NCBI GenBank assembly: GCA_015039315.1
Contig: WIDE01000003.1
Location: forward strand, 124,001-188,000
Source: Clavulina sp. PMI_390
Lineage: Eukaryota > Basidiomycota > Agaricomycetes > Cantharellales > Hydnaceae
Reading direction: 5' to 3'
Length of the DNA: 64,000 bases
The notes under the pieces are model-generated. The model had not been told where the DNA came from. It did no database searches and worked only from the letters and a program-made list of their open reading frames with translations. A program made the position numbers and the translations under genes. Positions within the stretch are counted from its first letter, which is position 1. Each line of letters starts with the position of its first letter. This document shows, piece by piece, positions 1 to 11,944 of the stretch.

Positions 1-2859
1 GGTGATGACAACCTTGGAGCAAGACGAGCCGAGGTTCTGGTGTCAACTGGAGCCGCTGGGGGCACAACACCATTAGGCGGAAGGACATTTCCTGGCTCAT
101 AGATGATCGCGAGATACCAGTGGAAGCTAAAAGTGAAATGTCAGGGTATGATCGACCGCTGCCAAAGCAACACGCACTTTTCATTGATCGGGATAATTAT
201 GTACCTCTTTTCGAAGAAATTGATCTTGGCAGTCCACTTGCGAACACTCTGATATCCATCTGATGGGCTGAAGACATCGACAATCGTCAATTGTGAATTG
301 ATAAAATTATAATGATAACTTACGCCTTCGAGCTCAGCTTTTTGTAGAAGAATGAGTTGAAAATATGGATCTGGTCCGCATAGTCAGGCTGCAGCTCTTT
401 GATGCGGTTGAACGAATGCCTGTAGGGATTCAGGTGTTAAAGAAAGAAGTAAACCTCAGCGCGCGCTCTTACTTTAGGCCGAATTCGATTAGAGTATCAT
501 TGAAGAATTCCCCAGGATCTAATCGCTTATAATCACCCCTAGTGACATTGACAGCCCCAACGCCAGTCGGAGGATACACCACAACACTATTGATGAAATA
601 AATACCATCACTCAGGGACGAAAGTTCATTTAGTAACAAAACTTACAGTTCGTGAGGGTTAGAGATTGGTGGTCGTGCTGGTATCAGTTCCGCGTCTGAT
701 TCATCCGTGTCATCGAGGATTTTGCTAGCCAGACAGTGTGTCATAAGCGAAGGGCTTGATAGGATTCACAAGGAATATCTTACCGGGGATTCAGTCGTCG
801 TCCACTTCTCCGTGGTGGAAGTTCACTACAGTTTACGGCTCAGCAATGGGTGTAGGGCCAGTTTCCATAGCACATACCTGGACTTCACTTTCTTGGGTGG
901 AGCAGGTTTCGATGAGCCTGCCTCTCGCACCGCCCACTCACTGTCTTGCTCGGGAGCCGATCTAAGCAAACAATGTGCATGAGTACCACATCAGCAACAA
1001 TGGAACGTTGTCCTAGATAGAGATCGTACTTGGGTAGAGCTCGTCGTTTCGAGCTGTCGTTTGGAGAGGGAGAGCGTTGACGTTTCGGTTTTTGCTCGCT
1101 CATTGGCTGATAAAGTCTGGTGGCCGTATGTTTTGAGCTGCTACTGGCATCGCTTCGTTTAGTACTGGGGCGTTGCACGCTGTACGGCTCGGCTTCCCGA
1201 ACGTGCTGTTCAACCAAATTCTTGATATCGGTTTCGCTAGATTAGGGGCATTAATTTCTCCCGAAAAAAAAAAACTGAGAGTAAGGAAGACGCACGGCAA
1301 GCACACGCAATCAGTGCTTCCCGAATCCTTGTTTATGCGGTCCAGCATGTTGCGATATAGAGTGCGAGATGCAAGCATATGGTCCTCATCTTTATTTCTC
1401 CATCTGGCATTCCTGGTGTCAACCTCGATAACCACGGAGGAAAGAGCCATCCGGTCGCCCACTGCAATCAAGACATGAGTCATCTCTTGCTGTTGAATGA
1501 ATTAAAGCCTACGCACTAGGTTGGAAAAATTCCCCAACACGCTCAGGGGACCCCTCTACGAAGTTAACAGTCCCACTAAGCCGAAGGATAATCCACAAAG
1601 AAGGGCTTTTTGGATCCGAATACTGCAGAAAAAAACGATTTCCTCAGTCCGAGCTGTCGAATCGTGGTCGCTAGCCAAACATACCTCTACTCTGTGTAGA
1701 CTCTGGAAAGGAATTATGTAGGAAGGCCCACTTCCCATACCCTCAAGCTTGTTCCAGTTCTCAAATTGGAAAAACAATAGAGCTGGGGTTTTGTTTCGGA
1801 GACAGACGATTTCAGGTTCGCCGTTCTCAGCTGCCTGATAGCAACGAGCCCCCCACCAAATTCTTTTGTATGGAATATGTGGGCCCTTATCCCTTGGATT
1901 TCTTGGCATGGGGAGTGGTAAGGGAACGGGAGGCCCAGGGTCTGCGGTGGAGGAAGAAGCAGTTTGCGATGTGGCTGGGCCCTATTGAACCCAAACTGAG
2001 TCTTAAGTGCGCGTTGCTAAGAAATTTTTGGATTCCTACCTTCCCCTTCATCTTATCTCTCAGTTTTGGCGGCCTTAAGGCTGTCAAGTCGACTGCAGGA
2101 ACTCGATTCCACTCATCGGGTGACTGGATTAGGTCGCTCTTATCTTCCAATGTAGGAGGCTGTCGCAGAGGGGCAGGACGAGGTGCAAAGGAAGTAGAAG
2201 CAGCAGGTTTGGAGGATTCTGGATGAGATGTGCGTGGCGCAGAGTCACTGGGTTGTGGAGCAGGCAAGTCTTCGTCGTCTGAGACTTCGATCGGAACCGG
2301 GCTTTGACGACCGGGTGGTAGGCCGGAATCAGAGGCTGTTTCACGTGGTTTCCTAACCCAAGGGCTGGCACCTGCAGTCTTGTCGCTCCGTCGCTTCGCT
2401 GAGAACCCATTTGCTGTGGCCTTATTATCATTATGTGAAGAGCTCGGCATAGAACGTCGAGGTGCTCGAGACAAGCTGTGGTTGGTCACGAATGATGCAC
2501 CTTGAGAAGTGTTTAGGCTGGACCTTCCGCCTCGATTTGAGTGTAGATTGTCAGCCAAAGCCGCGGACGAATACGGACCACTCAAAGAGTTAGAGTAGTT
2601 CTTCGGCTACACACCCAAGCACGAGCTTCTAATGAATAATGCAAAAGCGATAAGAAAAACAAGTACAACTTACCCTGATTGTTGTCGGCGCGCTGGTATC
2701 TGTGGTCGACACCTTGTCGCGTCTGCAGCCGTTCGTTGAGCGCGAGGGTCAAAGGGAACGTTCGGCTTGACTAAGACCGACGAGAAGAACATACCGACTC
2801 GACGACTCCGCATAGTTCCCGTGTAATTCGTCAACTGCATTCCGATCTGAGCGCTGCAT
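1..2859 (-). CDS. Ulp/SENP-type SUMO protease (peptidase C48), 3' end beyond window
   Basis: Cysteine protease that removes SUMO from proteins or matures its precursor, usually at the nucleus. I start it at the ATG at 2857-2859: a first exon (MQRSDRNAVDEL...), a short exon near 2680-2720, then a long Ser/Pro-rich exon from about 2610 to 2040 with an acidic VSDDED patch that could bind SUMO. Further exons run leftwards. The catalytic fold begins near 600 with VVYPPTGVGAVNV, RLDPGEFFNDTLIEFGLK and, after introns, VRKWTAKINFFEKRY and PINENFHWYLAIIYEPG, whose His is the expected catalytic His. The Asp and Cys lie off the left edge. The GEFFNDTLIEF pattern and long disordered N-terminus resemble the Ulp2/SENP6-7 branch more than Ulp1. 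The N-terminal exon joins are inferred; the protease domain is secure. Confidence 0.85.
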
Positions 2860-3081
2860 GAGACGGATCGAACGATGGGAGTGAGAGGGGCGCGTTACAT
2901 GTAGGCGCCGAAGGTCCGTACCCCGTCACACCTGCACCCACATTAGACGTCAACAGAGCCAAAACAATCACCGCCCTCCAGCTCTAGCCACGACCACTCA
3001 TAGCCATACGATAACCTATACCATCTCTGCCCAGCTCTAAGCTGAAGGGGCTCCACACCTGAACACCCACCCCGATCCACA

Positions 3082-5033
3082 ATGGACTCTGACGACTCCT
3101 CAGTGCTCACTGATGTTAGAGCGCAGGAAAGCGAAGTCCTCCTTCGCACAGCGCGCGCCTCTCAGCTACGAAGACGCCCAGCAATCCGCTCAGCAAACCG
3201 GGAGTCTGGCCCTGCTCTCCGTCCAGGACCTCCTGGGGCCATTCCCGATGAAGTAGTACCGCATGATAGTGCTACCACCCACCACGCCTATGAACTTCGC
3301 TGCGGCTCTGGGATCCAGCGTCCAACACCCTCCTTCGAACCGCCGAGACCTTACCCTCTGCCTGTTGCTCCTCCGTCCCTCAAGAGGAAGCACTCCGATA
3401 CATTTCTCCCCCAGTCCTCCACCCGTGCTACTTCGTCAAATGGTTGCGGAGCACTCATTGACCTTGCCGCGCAACCCAATCTATCTCTGAGAGCGTGGAC
3501 ATCTCTAAACCCGCGTAACATCTCCCAGCTCAATAGCTCGTACGTCAAACTACTCGGCCCTGAAGAGCCTGCGCGTAATTTAGGGCCACAATCGTGTGGG
3601 TGCACAAGACATCTCTTGGGCTGTACAAACTGGTATGTGACCTATTTGCTCGATCGAAGGCGGCGCTTGCTGAACTCTTGTCTCAATACATTAGTGGTAA
3701 TATTCTGGGCACAGTTACCCGCTTCTGTGTCGATCATACCTCCAGCACAAACACGGTTCGGGACTTCCCCGTCCAAGAGTGTGCTTACATCTTCATGGCG
3801 AGCCGAGTGACCTCGTTCCCCGAGCATCCTATCTCTCAACCGCGCTCTGGCATGCGTTCTCTTCACGATGAGCGCATAGAACGTCGAAGGAGAATGATGT
3901 ACGCCGGCGAACCCCCTGATGACAGCTTGGACGTGCCTCGTTTCGATCCTCGCTGGACGACCGAGGCGAGACAACGACTTCGGGTGCTCGTCACACAGCA
4001 TCAGGCTGAGGATGGCGAGGTTGGATCCATCGGGCACTGGATTCCGCCCCAAAGTACTGATGCCAGCAGAGAAGACCGCGTGCCCATTCCGAGACCGAGA
4101 AGTGATTCTGTCTCCTCATTTTCATCATCCAGCTCGTCTGAAGCGGAAATGGGAGTGGGACCCGCAATACCTCGCCCTCCGCGGCCGAGCCAAGTCGCTC
4201 CCACATTTCCGGTCCTTTCATCCAGCACCAACACGGGGGACTTCTCGTGGATATCCACACCAAACTTGGGCCGCACTTCCAGCCCGCCCTTATCTCGACT
4301 ATATGATAGCGAGAGCCGCCCGTCTCAGGCTGAGGTGCTGAATCATCTCAGCCCACTCAGACGGCGGCACATAGCCGGCTTTGTCCACCTGGTGGATAGT
4401 CGGGACAGCACTGGCAATACGAGATGGCCACGCGATGATGACTCGGCCCTGACGCCCCGACCACGAGCCCCGCCCTCGTACATCTTTGACCGCGACGGTA
4501 TTCCAACCCCGGTGACGTCGTCATCAGCCCGCGGGACCACGAGTAGCGGCAGTATGAGGTCAATTCGGGGTTTGGGCCCCCTCCCACGATGGCCCATGAC
4601 CCCTCGTTCGCCCAGACGTCGACCACTCTCTGCCCCAGACCCATCTGCGTTGACGGGGTCCACCTTTGATATCCTCGGTGAGGGCTCGGCCGATGACCGC
4701 CCTGCTTCCATGTTCGCTCTCCCACCATTTGACACGGATTTCCAAATCGAGGTCTCCTCAGCAGTTGGCTCGGGCGGACCCGATGACGCAGACGAAGCAG
4801 CAGCGATTGCCCAATTGCTCGACCATGGTGACATTGGTGTTGCAGGGACAAGCACGCACAACGACTGGTCCATCCCTGAGGAGACTATCGATGATCCTGA
4901 CATTGGCGAGGGTCATGTGGTCTTTGGAGAGATTCGTCGACGTGCAAGCCTAAGCTTGACGTCGCGATCCTCATCTAGCTCCCTTGCTGGCCCCACCCCA
5001 GCACCTGAATTTTGTGAACCTGAACTTGCTTAG
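3082..5033 (+). CDS. Disordered protein with a CxC-x6-C-x2-C cluster
   Basis: I do not recognise a named family. Two exons, 3082-3632 and 3695-5033, join in frame across a GT-AG intron to give 629 residues. The junction rebuilds a Cys cluster at about residues 172-184 (CGCTRHLLGCTNC) followed by GNILGT, with one more Cys near 195. It looks like a small zinc-binding knuckle, and the intron falls inside the last Cys codon. The N-terminus is basic and Ser/Arg-rich, with a possible nuclear signal (KRKHSD). The C-terminal 400 residues are Pro/Ser-rich and low in complexity, with acidic stretches. No membrane segment is visible. It lies head to head with the SUMO protease, 222 bp apart. The joined Cys cluster supports a real gene; a role as nuclear or zinc-dependent adaptor is only a guess. 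Confidence 0.7.
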
Positions 5034-5329
5034 GAGTTTTGTGCTTTCATCAGAATGCTCTGGTCTCTAATAATGTATTTGTCCCTTTCTTGCTTTTTTT
5101 TGACACATCATTATGCCCTTCCAGTTTTGCATCTGTACCTGTTTTCTGTATTTGCTGCATTTTCTTTCTCCGTTTTTATTCTTCTGCATTAACGAGCCGA
5201 TACCCTCATGCATCGTGTAATTGTATTCGCTCTCAACTTGGTCCCCCTGTGCACTGTTTCTCTCTCGCCTGTCACGTTTCGAATGCAGAGCTGTGACCGA
5301 TCAACTTGAACAGTCCATACTTGGCGTCG

Positions 5330-7724
5330 ATGCGCGACGTGCAACAGCCCTCGTCGTCGTCATCACCACCCTCCATCCGGCGATCAGCGTCCCCGGCACG
5401 CCTAGTGAGACCCTCTACGCTCCGAGCAACCTATTCGCACGCATCGCTCCGCTCCGTAGCTGCTCCTTCGCTCGACCACGACGCTGCCACCTCCAATCTA
5501 CTTCCCACATCATCCTCCACATTCCACTCGCACTCATCCTCCCTCTCATCATCAGTGACAGCAGATGAGCTCATAACGTTATCATCTGACGACTCTGAAA
5601 CTCGTGGAAGAACTGGACCGTCTATCATGATCTCCTCCCCTGTCAGGGACACCGAGCTTCATTCTGAAGTCGCGTCTATCACTACTCAGTCTGAGGGCTC
5701 TATTTCGACTGCTGGGAGCGATCAAGGAGATGCTTCCTCGCACTCGACTGCTCCACAGGTTTCATCGGCCGCTACGACAGTTGGTTCCATGGTGGTGACC
5801 GGCGAAGTAGAGCCTTTGGATGCGGACGGTGTAGTCGCTCCAGTCCCGGGCGAGGCAAAGCTTGCGCTAAGAGATCAACTAAGGAGAAGATTAAGTGAAG
5901 CTACAGATACGTGTATGTCCTTCCTATTCCCTAGGGATCATGTTCATTGGCACTTTCCCTTGTGGGAGGTTTACATGATACTGAGCATTATGCATACAGC
6001 ACCGACAACCGAAGGTCCTAGACCTGTGAAATTACCACCTATACACGAGCTTCACCATGATCCTGGTGAGCTAGTCCCGTACACTCCACAGCTAGTGCCT
6101 CAACTGATTCGCGTACATGCGCGTCTCTCCAGCCGACGATTTTCCCGAACGACACTACTTCATTCTCACAAATGCTGGAAAGCCTGTCTTCATAAGGCAA
6201 GCCACCCCAAAATACTGTGTCTAGCGAAAGTATACATTGGCTAATTCACTCGCCCAGTCATGAAGACAAAGGAGGTGACAACAGCGATCTCACGAGCGCA
6301 ATGGGTTTGATGCAAGCTCTAATATCCGTCTTCGCCGACGATGGAGACAAGATTCGTTCTATAAACGCTGGTCGGACCCGGATATCTTTCCTACTACGAG
6401 CGCCACTGTACTATGCTTGTGTCTCGTCGTGGCGGGAACCAGAATCAATCGTTTGTATCACCTCTCATAGTGCTCTAATCCAACCAAACGCCTTTCTGAC
6501 TTTACATGCGTCAGACCAGAATACACCTTGATTACCTGCACCAACAAATACTAAGCGTGGTGACTGGTTCACAGCTCCGTAAGATCTTCGAGCGGAGAAC
6601 AAATTTTGATCTACGAAGACTGCTCGATGGTGGGTCTTCGGTAATACGACCCGTGGAATTCCTTCCTAATGCTTCCTTCTTTCCCATAGGGACCGAGCGT
6701 TTCATGTTTTCGCTGATATCGCGACTAGAACAAGATTTTGGGCTAACAACAGGTTCCCTCCCCGCTGTTCGGCTAGACCAAACTCTACGAACCAGGGCGG
6801 GGGAATTGTTAGTGCCGCCAAAAGATCATAAAGTGAGAAAACGTTCAATATGGATAGCTTCCGCTCCGTCCCGTGTTGCTGCTGCTAAATATTGTCAATG
6901 AACAGGATGTCCTTTACGCATTACTACTATCGCGTTCACCCTCTCCCCGTGTCATCACTCTCGCTCGGCCGAAGAAACAATCAATTCACCCTTCCGACCT
7001 TCACATTCTCCTCAATACACTTTCCTCAAATTCCTTATCTGCCAACTCTGCCGCGTCGTCCTCCGCCTGGCTTCCAATATGCCTACCAAAGTTCAATTCG
7101 GAGGGCTTCCTCTATGTCTATGTGGCCTTCATTAGCACGACAGCACCGGTAGACAGCGGCGACGCGACAATCGCAGTATCCAATGGAGAGTCAGGGGCCA
7201 GCGGTGCCGAGATTCCCAACGATGGTTCCCATACCGTCAGTGCACAAACCGACCAGGGCGGTGGCCAGGATGGAAACGAGATCTGCCTGGCAATTGTTAC
7301 GCCGCAACGCGACGATTTCGACAAGATGCACACGTGGGCAGGATCCATCGAGGAGGTGTGTAACCCCCTTTTTCCTTGGTTTAGTATCTAGTAAGCGCAC
7401 GTCTGACCCTTTGTCCGGCTCTATCTAGAAACTGCGGACGAAAGGGTTGCTTCACTCACTTGTCTCTGCGTGCAAGAGATCGCCGTATTCCGTCAACGAC
7501 CTCGCGATACCGGGCTTGAGGCATTTCTTGTATCAGTCAAGGAGTCATGTCCAGATCACAAGCCCGATTTGGGAGGATCCATACGAAGAATCCAATGATC
7601 GGAATCGGTACGTTGCTTTGTCGTGGATTGTGACTGGGCGAAATGGATGCTTAGAGGTCACTTTTCTGTCTCTACGTAGATTAATCACACTATACCAGAC
7701 AGTGCACGATGCAGTTCACGCTCG
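5330..7724 (+). CDS. MON1: Vacuolar fusion protein Mon1 (3' end lost in gap)
   Basis: Mon1 pairs with Ccz1 to form the guanine nucleotide exchange factor that activates Ypt7/Rab7 on late endosomes and vacuoles. The first ATG in frame is at 5330. A Ser-rich disordered N-terminus of about 190 residues precedes the longin-type domains: DDFPERHYFILTNAGKPVFI, then TSAMGLMQALISVFADDGDK, INAGRTRISFLLRAPLYYA, HLDYLHQQILSVVTGSQL and ERRTNFDLRRLLDG. Later exons give the second and third longin regions (SLISRLEQDFGLTTGSLP, VITLARPKKQSIHPSDLHIL, WLPICLPKFNSEGFLYVYV) and near the end FLYQSRSHVQITSPIWEDPY. The last readable exon (LITLYQTVHDAVHA) enters the N gap, so the final few dozen codons are missing. 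At least eight introns; the one at 6197-6257 appears to be GC-AG. The identification is firm. Confidence 0.93.
6197..6257 (+). other. Probable GC-AG intron in MON1
   Basis: The reading frame breaks after AAGCCTGTCTTCATAAG (KPVFI plus two bases) and resumes at TCATGAAGACAAAGG. No GT donor restores the frame, but AG|GCAAGC is a typical GC donor. A 61-nt intron from there, with a branch-like ctaat about 15 nt before the cag acceptor, gives KPVFIS-HEDKGG and keeps the Mon1 domain continuous. Confidence 0.6.
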
Positions 7725-8462
7725 NNNNNNNNNNNNNNNNNNNNNNNNNNNNNNNNNNNNNNNNNNNNNNNNNNNNNNNNNNNNNNNNNNNNNNNNNNNN
7801 NNNNNNNNNNNNNNNNNNNNNNNNNNNNNNNNNNNNNNNNNNNNNNNNNNNNNNNNNNNNNNNNNNNNNNNNNNNNNNNNNNNNNNNNNNNNNNNNNNNN
7901 NNNNNNNNNNNNNNNNNNNNNNNNNNNNNNNNNNNNNNNNNNNNNNNNNNNNNNNNNNNNNNNNNNNNNNNNNNNNNNNNNNNNNNNNNNNNNNNNNNNN
8001 NNNNNNNNNNNNNNNNNNNNNNNNNNNNNNNNNNNNNNNNNNNNNNNNNNNNNNNNNNNNNNNNNNNNNNNNNNNNNNNNNNNNNNNNNNNNNNNNNNNN
8101 NNNNNNNNNNNNNNNNNNNNNNNNNNNNNNNNNNNNNNNNNNNNNNNNNNNNNNNNNNNNNNNNNNNNNNNNNNNNNNNNNNNNNNNNNNNNNNNNNNNN
8201 NNNNNNNNNNNNNNNNNNNNNNNNNNNNNNNNNNNNNNNNNNNNNNNNNNNNNNNNNNNNNNNNNNNNNNNNNNNNNNNNNNNNNNNNNNNNNNNNNNNN
8301 NNNNNNNNNNNNNNNNNNNNNNNNNNNNNNNNNNNNNNNNNNNNNNNNNNNNNNNNNNNNNNNNNNNNNNNNNNNNNNNNNNNNNNNNNNNNNNNNNNNN
8401 NNNNNNNNNNNNNNNNNNNNNNNNNNNNNNNNNNNNNNNNNNNNNNNNNNNNNNNNNNNNNN
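7725..8462. other. Assembly gap, 738 N
   Basis: A run of unknown bases between the converging MON1 (plus) and MOB1 (minus) genes. It hides the stop codons and 3' UTRs of both. Reading frames that cross it are meaningless. Confidence 1.
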
Positions 8463-9552
8463 ACCAAGAGGTTGTACTGATCTCCAAAGGCGAGGAAATG
8501 AGCAAATAGGGAGTTGAAATGCCCTTCAGCGCTCAGATGGAGCAGGTGTTGGAAGTGTGCGTGGTAGATGTGGGCGAATACGCGGAGTAGTTGACGGTAG
8601 ATTTGCTTGGCAACGAGAGCGAAGTTTGGCTGGAAATCAGCGCCCACTACAATTGCCCCGCGGAGTTATATCAGTATTAGAGTATAGCATAAACGCAGGG
8701 GAAGTAATGATTAAACAAAGGGCGGGGTGTGGGAGATGCAAAATGGCCACTCACATTTCGTCGGGAAATCCTGCCCATTATCAATGGTTTGTTGCACCCA
8801 TGACATCACATAGTCAATATAGGTTGCAGCAGGGAGTTTCACGTTCTTCCTGTTGGCGTCAATCCAGGTGTAGTCCAGTCTGAGGGTAGATGGTATAAGA
8901 TTCATTACACAGTGCAACTGGTGCTGTGGGGGCGGAAACGTACGTGGGGCCTGCAGACATGGTTTTGCAAGTGTTAGGAGTGCATAGGTCGGAGAGAATG
9001 CTGTAGAACATGTTGAGGTTGGTGTAGAAATCAAAGACTGGATGAGCCAAGCTCAATGATCAGCGGCTCTGCGGAGGACGGTGTGAAGATATTTGGCGTA
9101 CTATTGACGGCTACCCACTATGCAGGGTAATTCAAGTTAATTCACCCCATTTAATAGCACGGATAGCTATCGAACTCACTTCGTTGGTATCACAATATTT
9201 GGGTTGGGCAACGATCGTCTTAAAGTTGCCTTTGACAAGAGCAGCCTTTACAAACGGGTTGGACATGTAGAGAGGGTTAGATCGTCTCGATTCTGGTGAC
9301 TCAAAGTCGTTATCCATTCGATCGCCCTGCGAGCCGTAGGGAGGGGTCCCAGACGACGGGGAAGGCGGAATTGGACTACGCCGTTGATACTGCATCTGCT
9401 GTGGGTGAGGATTGGGCGACGGCTGACGCCCACCACGGCCCATCGTTTTCCTAGCGTCCGGGGGTGATTTCAACATACTGCTATAACGCGGAGTAGCAAA
9501 TATGATCAGGCTAGAGACGAGCGACGCACCCTAAACTGTTCAGGAACGACAT
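8463..9552 (-). CDS. MOB1: Mob1/phocein kinase activator (3' end lost in gap, apparent frameshift)
   Basis: Mob1 binds and activates NDR/LATS-family kinases (Dbf2, Sid2) in the mitotic exit or septation network. The start ATG is at 9550-9552: MSFLNSLG, then an intron, then a Pro/Gln-rich N-terminus ending in GNFKTIVAQPKYCDTNEW. The Mob fold follows: NSTPNIFTPSSAEPLIIELG, FYTNLNMFYSILSDLCTPNT, TMSAGPTY, WIDANRKNVKLPAATYIDYV, NGQDFPTK and NFALVAKQIYRQLLRVFAHI with HAHFQHLLHL. About 30 C-terminal codons should lie in the N gap. One oddity: near 9031-9037 the frame shifts by one base between ELGSSS and DFYTNL. A CTTTGA run where CTTGAT would keep the frame suggests an extra T, most likely a sequencing error, since the rest is intact. 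Confidence 0.9.
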
Positions 9553-10345
9553 GTTTCGGTAGATTTTCAGTAATGTATTATCGAGGAGTTTTGCGGCACA
9601 GAGTCAATGTGGCCGCCGATTAGAGAATGAGCGGCCGAGAGTTGCTCAAAAGATACAACTGAGGCCTCGTTGGTTTCCTTGTTTGGTGCTGCTGTTCTTT
9701 GTTTGGCGAGGACAAGACTTTCCTCTTGGGCTCTGTTCCAACGCACCTTTGAGATTGAATTAACTCGTAGTGACCTGATGCAAAATGAGGCACCCGCGTG
9801 ATTACTCCCGGCTAGCCATAGCGACATAATAATGAGGAGCCACCGTTGCGCGCAAAATGGCTGCAACCTGTCGCCGTCTCTGAGCACTGATCGACATGGT
9901 TGCATACCTGACACCAATACAAACGGGATGATTAATGTGCAATTTTTCCTACCTATTTTTGCCCACCGACCTGTCCCGAATGACAAGTAAATGTCAATCA
10001 ATGTCAAATGCTCGGTGGATCCTCGGTCGGAGGCGTCTCCATAGCCATCGTCGCTAGTGACAATCCATATGGAAGCCGTGAGGAAACCTTCCTCACAACT
10101 ACCAAGTAGCCCTGATCCTGCCGTTGGTGCCTAGGGACTGGGATCCATATCTGCTATAAAACCACTCTCTCTCGCGGAACTTCTGTCCTCAAGCCTGGTT
10201 GCTCCCCCCTTCGTCTTCGCACTCTTTTTCTCGTTGTTCGCTGTGCGACATCGGTTCCACCAACTGTTACTTCCTTCCCTGACAACTTCACTTCCTTCTC
10301 GATCCTCTTTCGTCTGAATCCCCCCAACCCCCTCACTCAGTCAAC
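9553..10345. other. Divergent intergenic region, MOB1 / secreted-protein gene
   Basis: No convincing coding sequence. The reading frame at 9567-10007 on the minus strand has no recognisable domain or exon context. The right half contains the core promoter and a pyrimidine-rich leader (about 10180-10330) of the secreted-protein gene at 10346. Confidence 0.6.
10155..10160 (+). promoter_or_regulatory. TATA box of secreted-protein gene
   Basis: TATAAA within CTGCTATAAAACC lies about 190 bp before the start codon at 10346 and is followed by a CT-rich stretch. This is the layout of a strongly expressed fungal gene with a leader of roughly 150 nt. The transcription start itself is not shown. Confidence 0.6.
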
Positions 10346-11944
10346 ATGAAGTCCATTGCTCTCCTTGCCGGTCTTGTCGCTATTGCATCCTCTCTCCCCA
10401 TCCGACGTGAAGTCCCGCAAGGTACGTGTCACTCCCGTAGCTACCGATAGCGGAGTTCGGACCGTCCCCTTACCGAGTTTTGTATTCAGAGCATTCACAT
10501 AACGGTATCATCGCCACTGTTCGTACGCTGTTGCAGCAAAACAACCCCAATGAGATCCAAGATCCTATCTTTGGTCTGCTTGGAAATGCTGCCGGATCTG
10601 CTGGGCAGGGCAAGATCACCGTAAGTTGTGTTAGTCCTCGAGGATTCCTATCGCTCACTTTGTCGTATGTAGAACACCGACTGCCTCCAACAAGCCATCG
10701 CTGACCAAGGTAATTACTCTTTTCTTTGGATTCCCAAACCATCTCGGCTCATCCTTGTTATCATCTGCTCTCTAGCCTTCACCAATGCCAAGGCATCTGG
10801 TGACGTTGATGGTCAAGTCGCTGCCCTACAATTCCGCGCTCTTGAGCGTAATACTGGGTCTGTTGGGCTTGCCAGTGTCCTCTGTACCGAGACAGCCGTG
10901 AACCCCGAGGTTAATGCTATCTCCCAACACCAGGTATGTCTTAATCGACCCCTCGTAGTCATTGCATATCTCCTTTCTCATCTACTTCGCCGTATTTCAG
11001 GACCCTGCATCAACCAATGCGGCAGCAACAAACAAAGCCATCGTCCTCGAGCTCGCCAAGCAAATTGCCAGCGTTGGTGGAGACCCAACCCTCGCCCTCA
11101 AGACGGGTACCTTTGCTCCTGGCAACATTGGCGACCCCACTGGCAAGGGCAATGGTTGCGACACTGATGAGGCAGATGAAGGCTGCATCTTCACGCAGAA
11201 CTTGCTCGTTGAAGATGCCACCGACGCTGAGATCAGCGCTGCCGTTGCTGGTGTTTCTGCTCCTACCGGTGTCGCAGCAGATGCTGCCGGAGGCTCGACC
11301 ACTGTCTCTGCCACGATTACCTGTAAGTTGCCTATACTACGAAGCCTAACTTTTGTCATTATATTGACCATACCTTTGCCTTTATAGCTACCGTAGCTGG
11401 CGCGACTGGCACTGCATGCTCGCTGGTTACTGTCACCATGACCATGACTGTTAGGTAAGTGCTTGGATTAAATCTGCTCGTACGAGGGCTTTCGTTGACA
11501 TTTCACTCTCATAGCGCTTCCCCTACCGCCGCTGCTACTACTACCACCACCAGTGCCGCCATCGAGGCTACTACTACCTCCTCCAGCACCACCTCCACCA
11601 CCACCGCAACCACCACCACCTCAAACAACAACACCAGCGGGAACCTCCAAACCTTCACTGGCGCACGTAAGCACACAAAAAGTCCAGCTCCGAAACCCAT
11701 CATAATCTAACTGCTTCCTTCTATCTTTTTCTCTGTTATAGTGGGTGGCATCTCCGCACCTGCCGTCACAAAGAGCGGGAACAACTTTGTGACTGACAAC
11801 TCCAACTTTGTCACCATCAACGCTGCTCTTGGCCGCTCATGTGACGTCCAGCACAACCAGTGCGCGAACCTGGCCAACAGCGGTGGCCAGAGCTTCACCG
11901 TTGGCGACTGTGACACTCAGGACACTCAATGCAAGGCCGCATAA
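10346..11944 (+). CDS. Secreted Thr/Ser-rich protein, conserved fungal family of unknown function
   Basis: The ATG at 10346 opens a signal peptide (MKSIALLAGLVAIASS) followed by an RR dibasic site at residues 20-21, suitable for Kex2 processing. At least seven introns split the gene. The mature body reads HNGIIATVRTLLQQNNPNEI, DPIFGLLGNAAGSAGQ, NTDCLQQAIADQ, FAPGNIGDPTGKGNGCDTDE and EGCIFTQNLLVEDATDAEI. A Thr/Ser/Asn linker (11515-11650, likely O-glycosylated) then leads to a C-terminal Cys region with SCDVQHNQCANLANSGG and a DTQDTQC ending. I recognise this layout from agaricomycete secreted proteins of unknown role. No catalytic motif is visible. A TATA box upstream points to strong expression. 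The secretion call is solid; the function is unknown. Confidence 0.85.

Noticed and set aside
4343..4903. 186-codon minus-strand frame inside the disordered-protein gene
   Set aside because: Shadow of a GC-rich, low-complexity coding exon on the plus strand.
7447..8647. Long open frames running across the 7725-8462 gap on both strands
   Set aside because: They consist mostly of unknown residues. Only the flanking MON1 and MOB1 exons are real.
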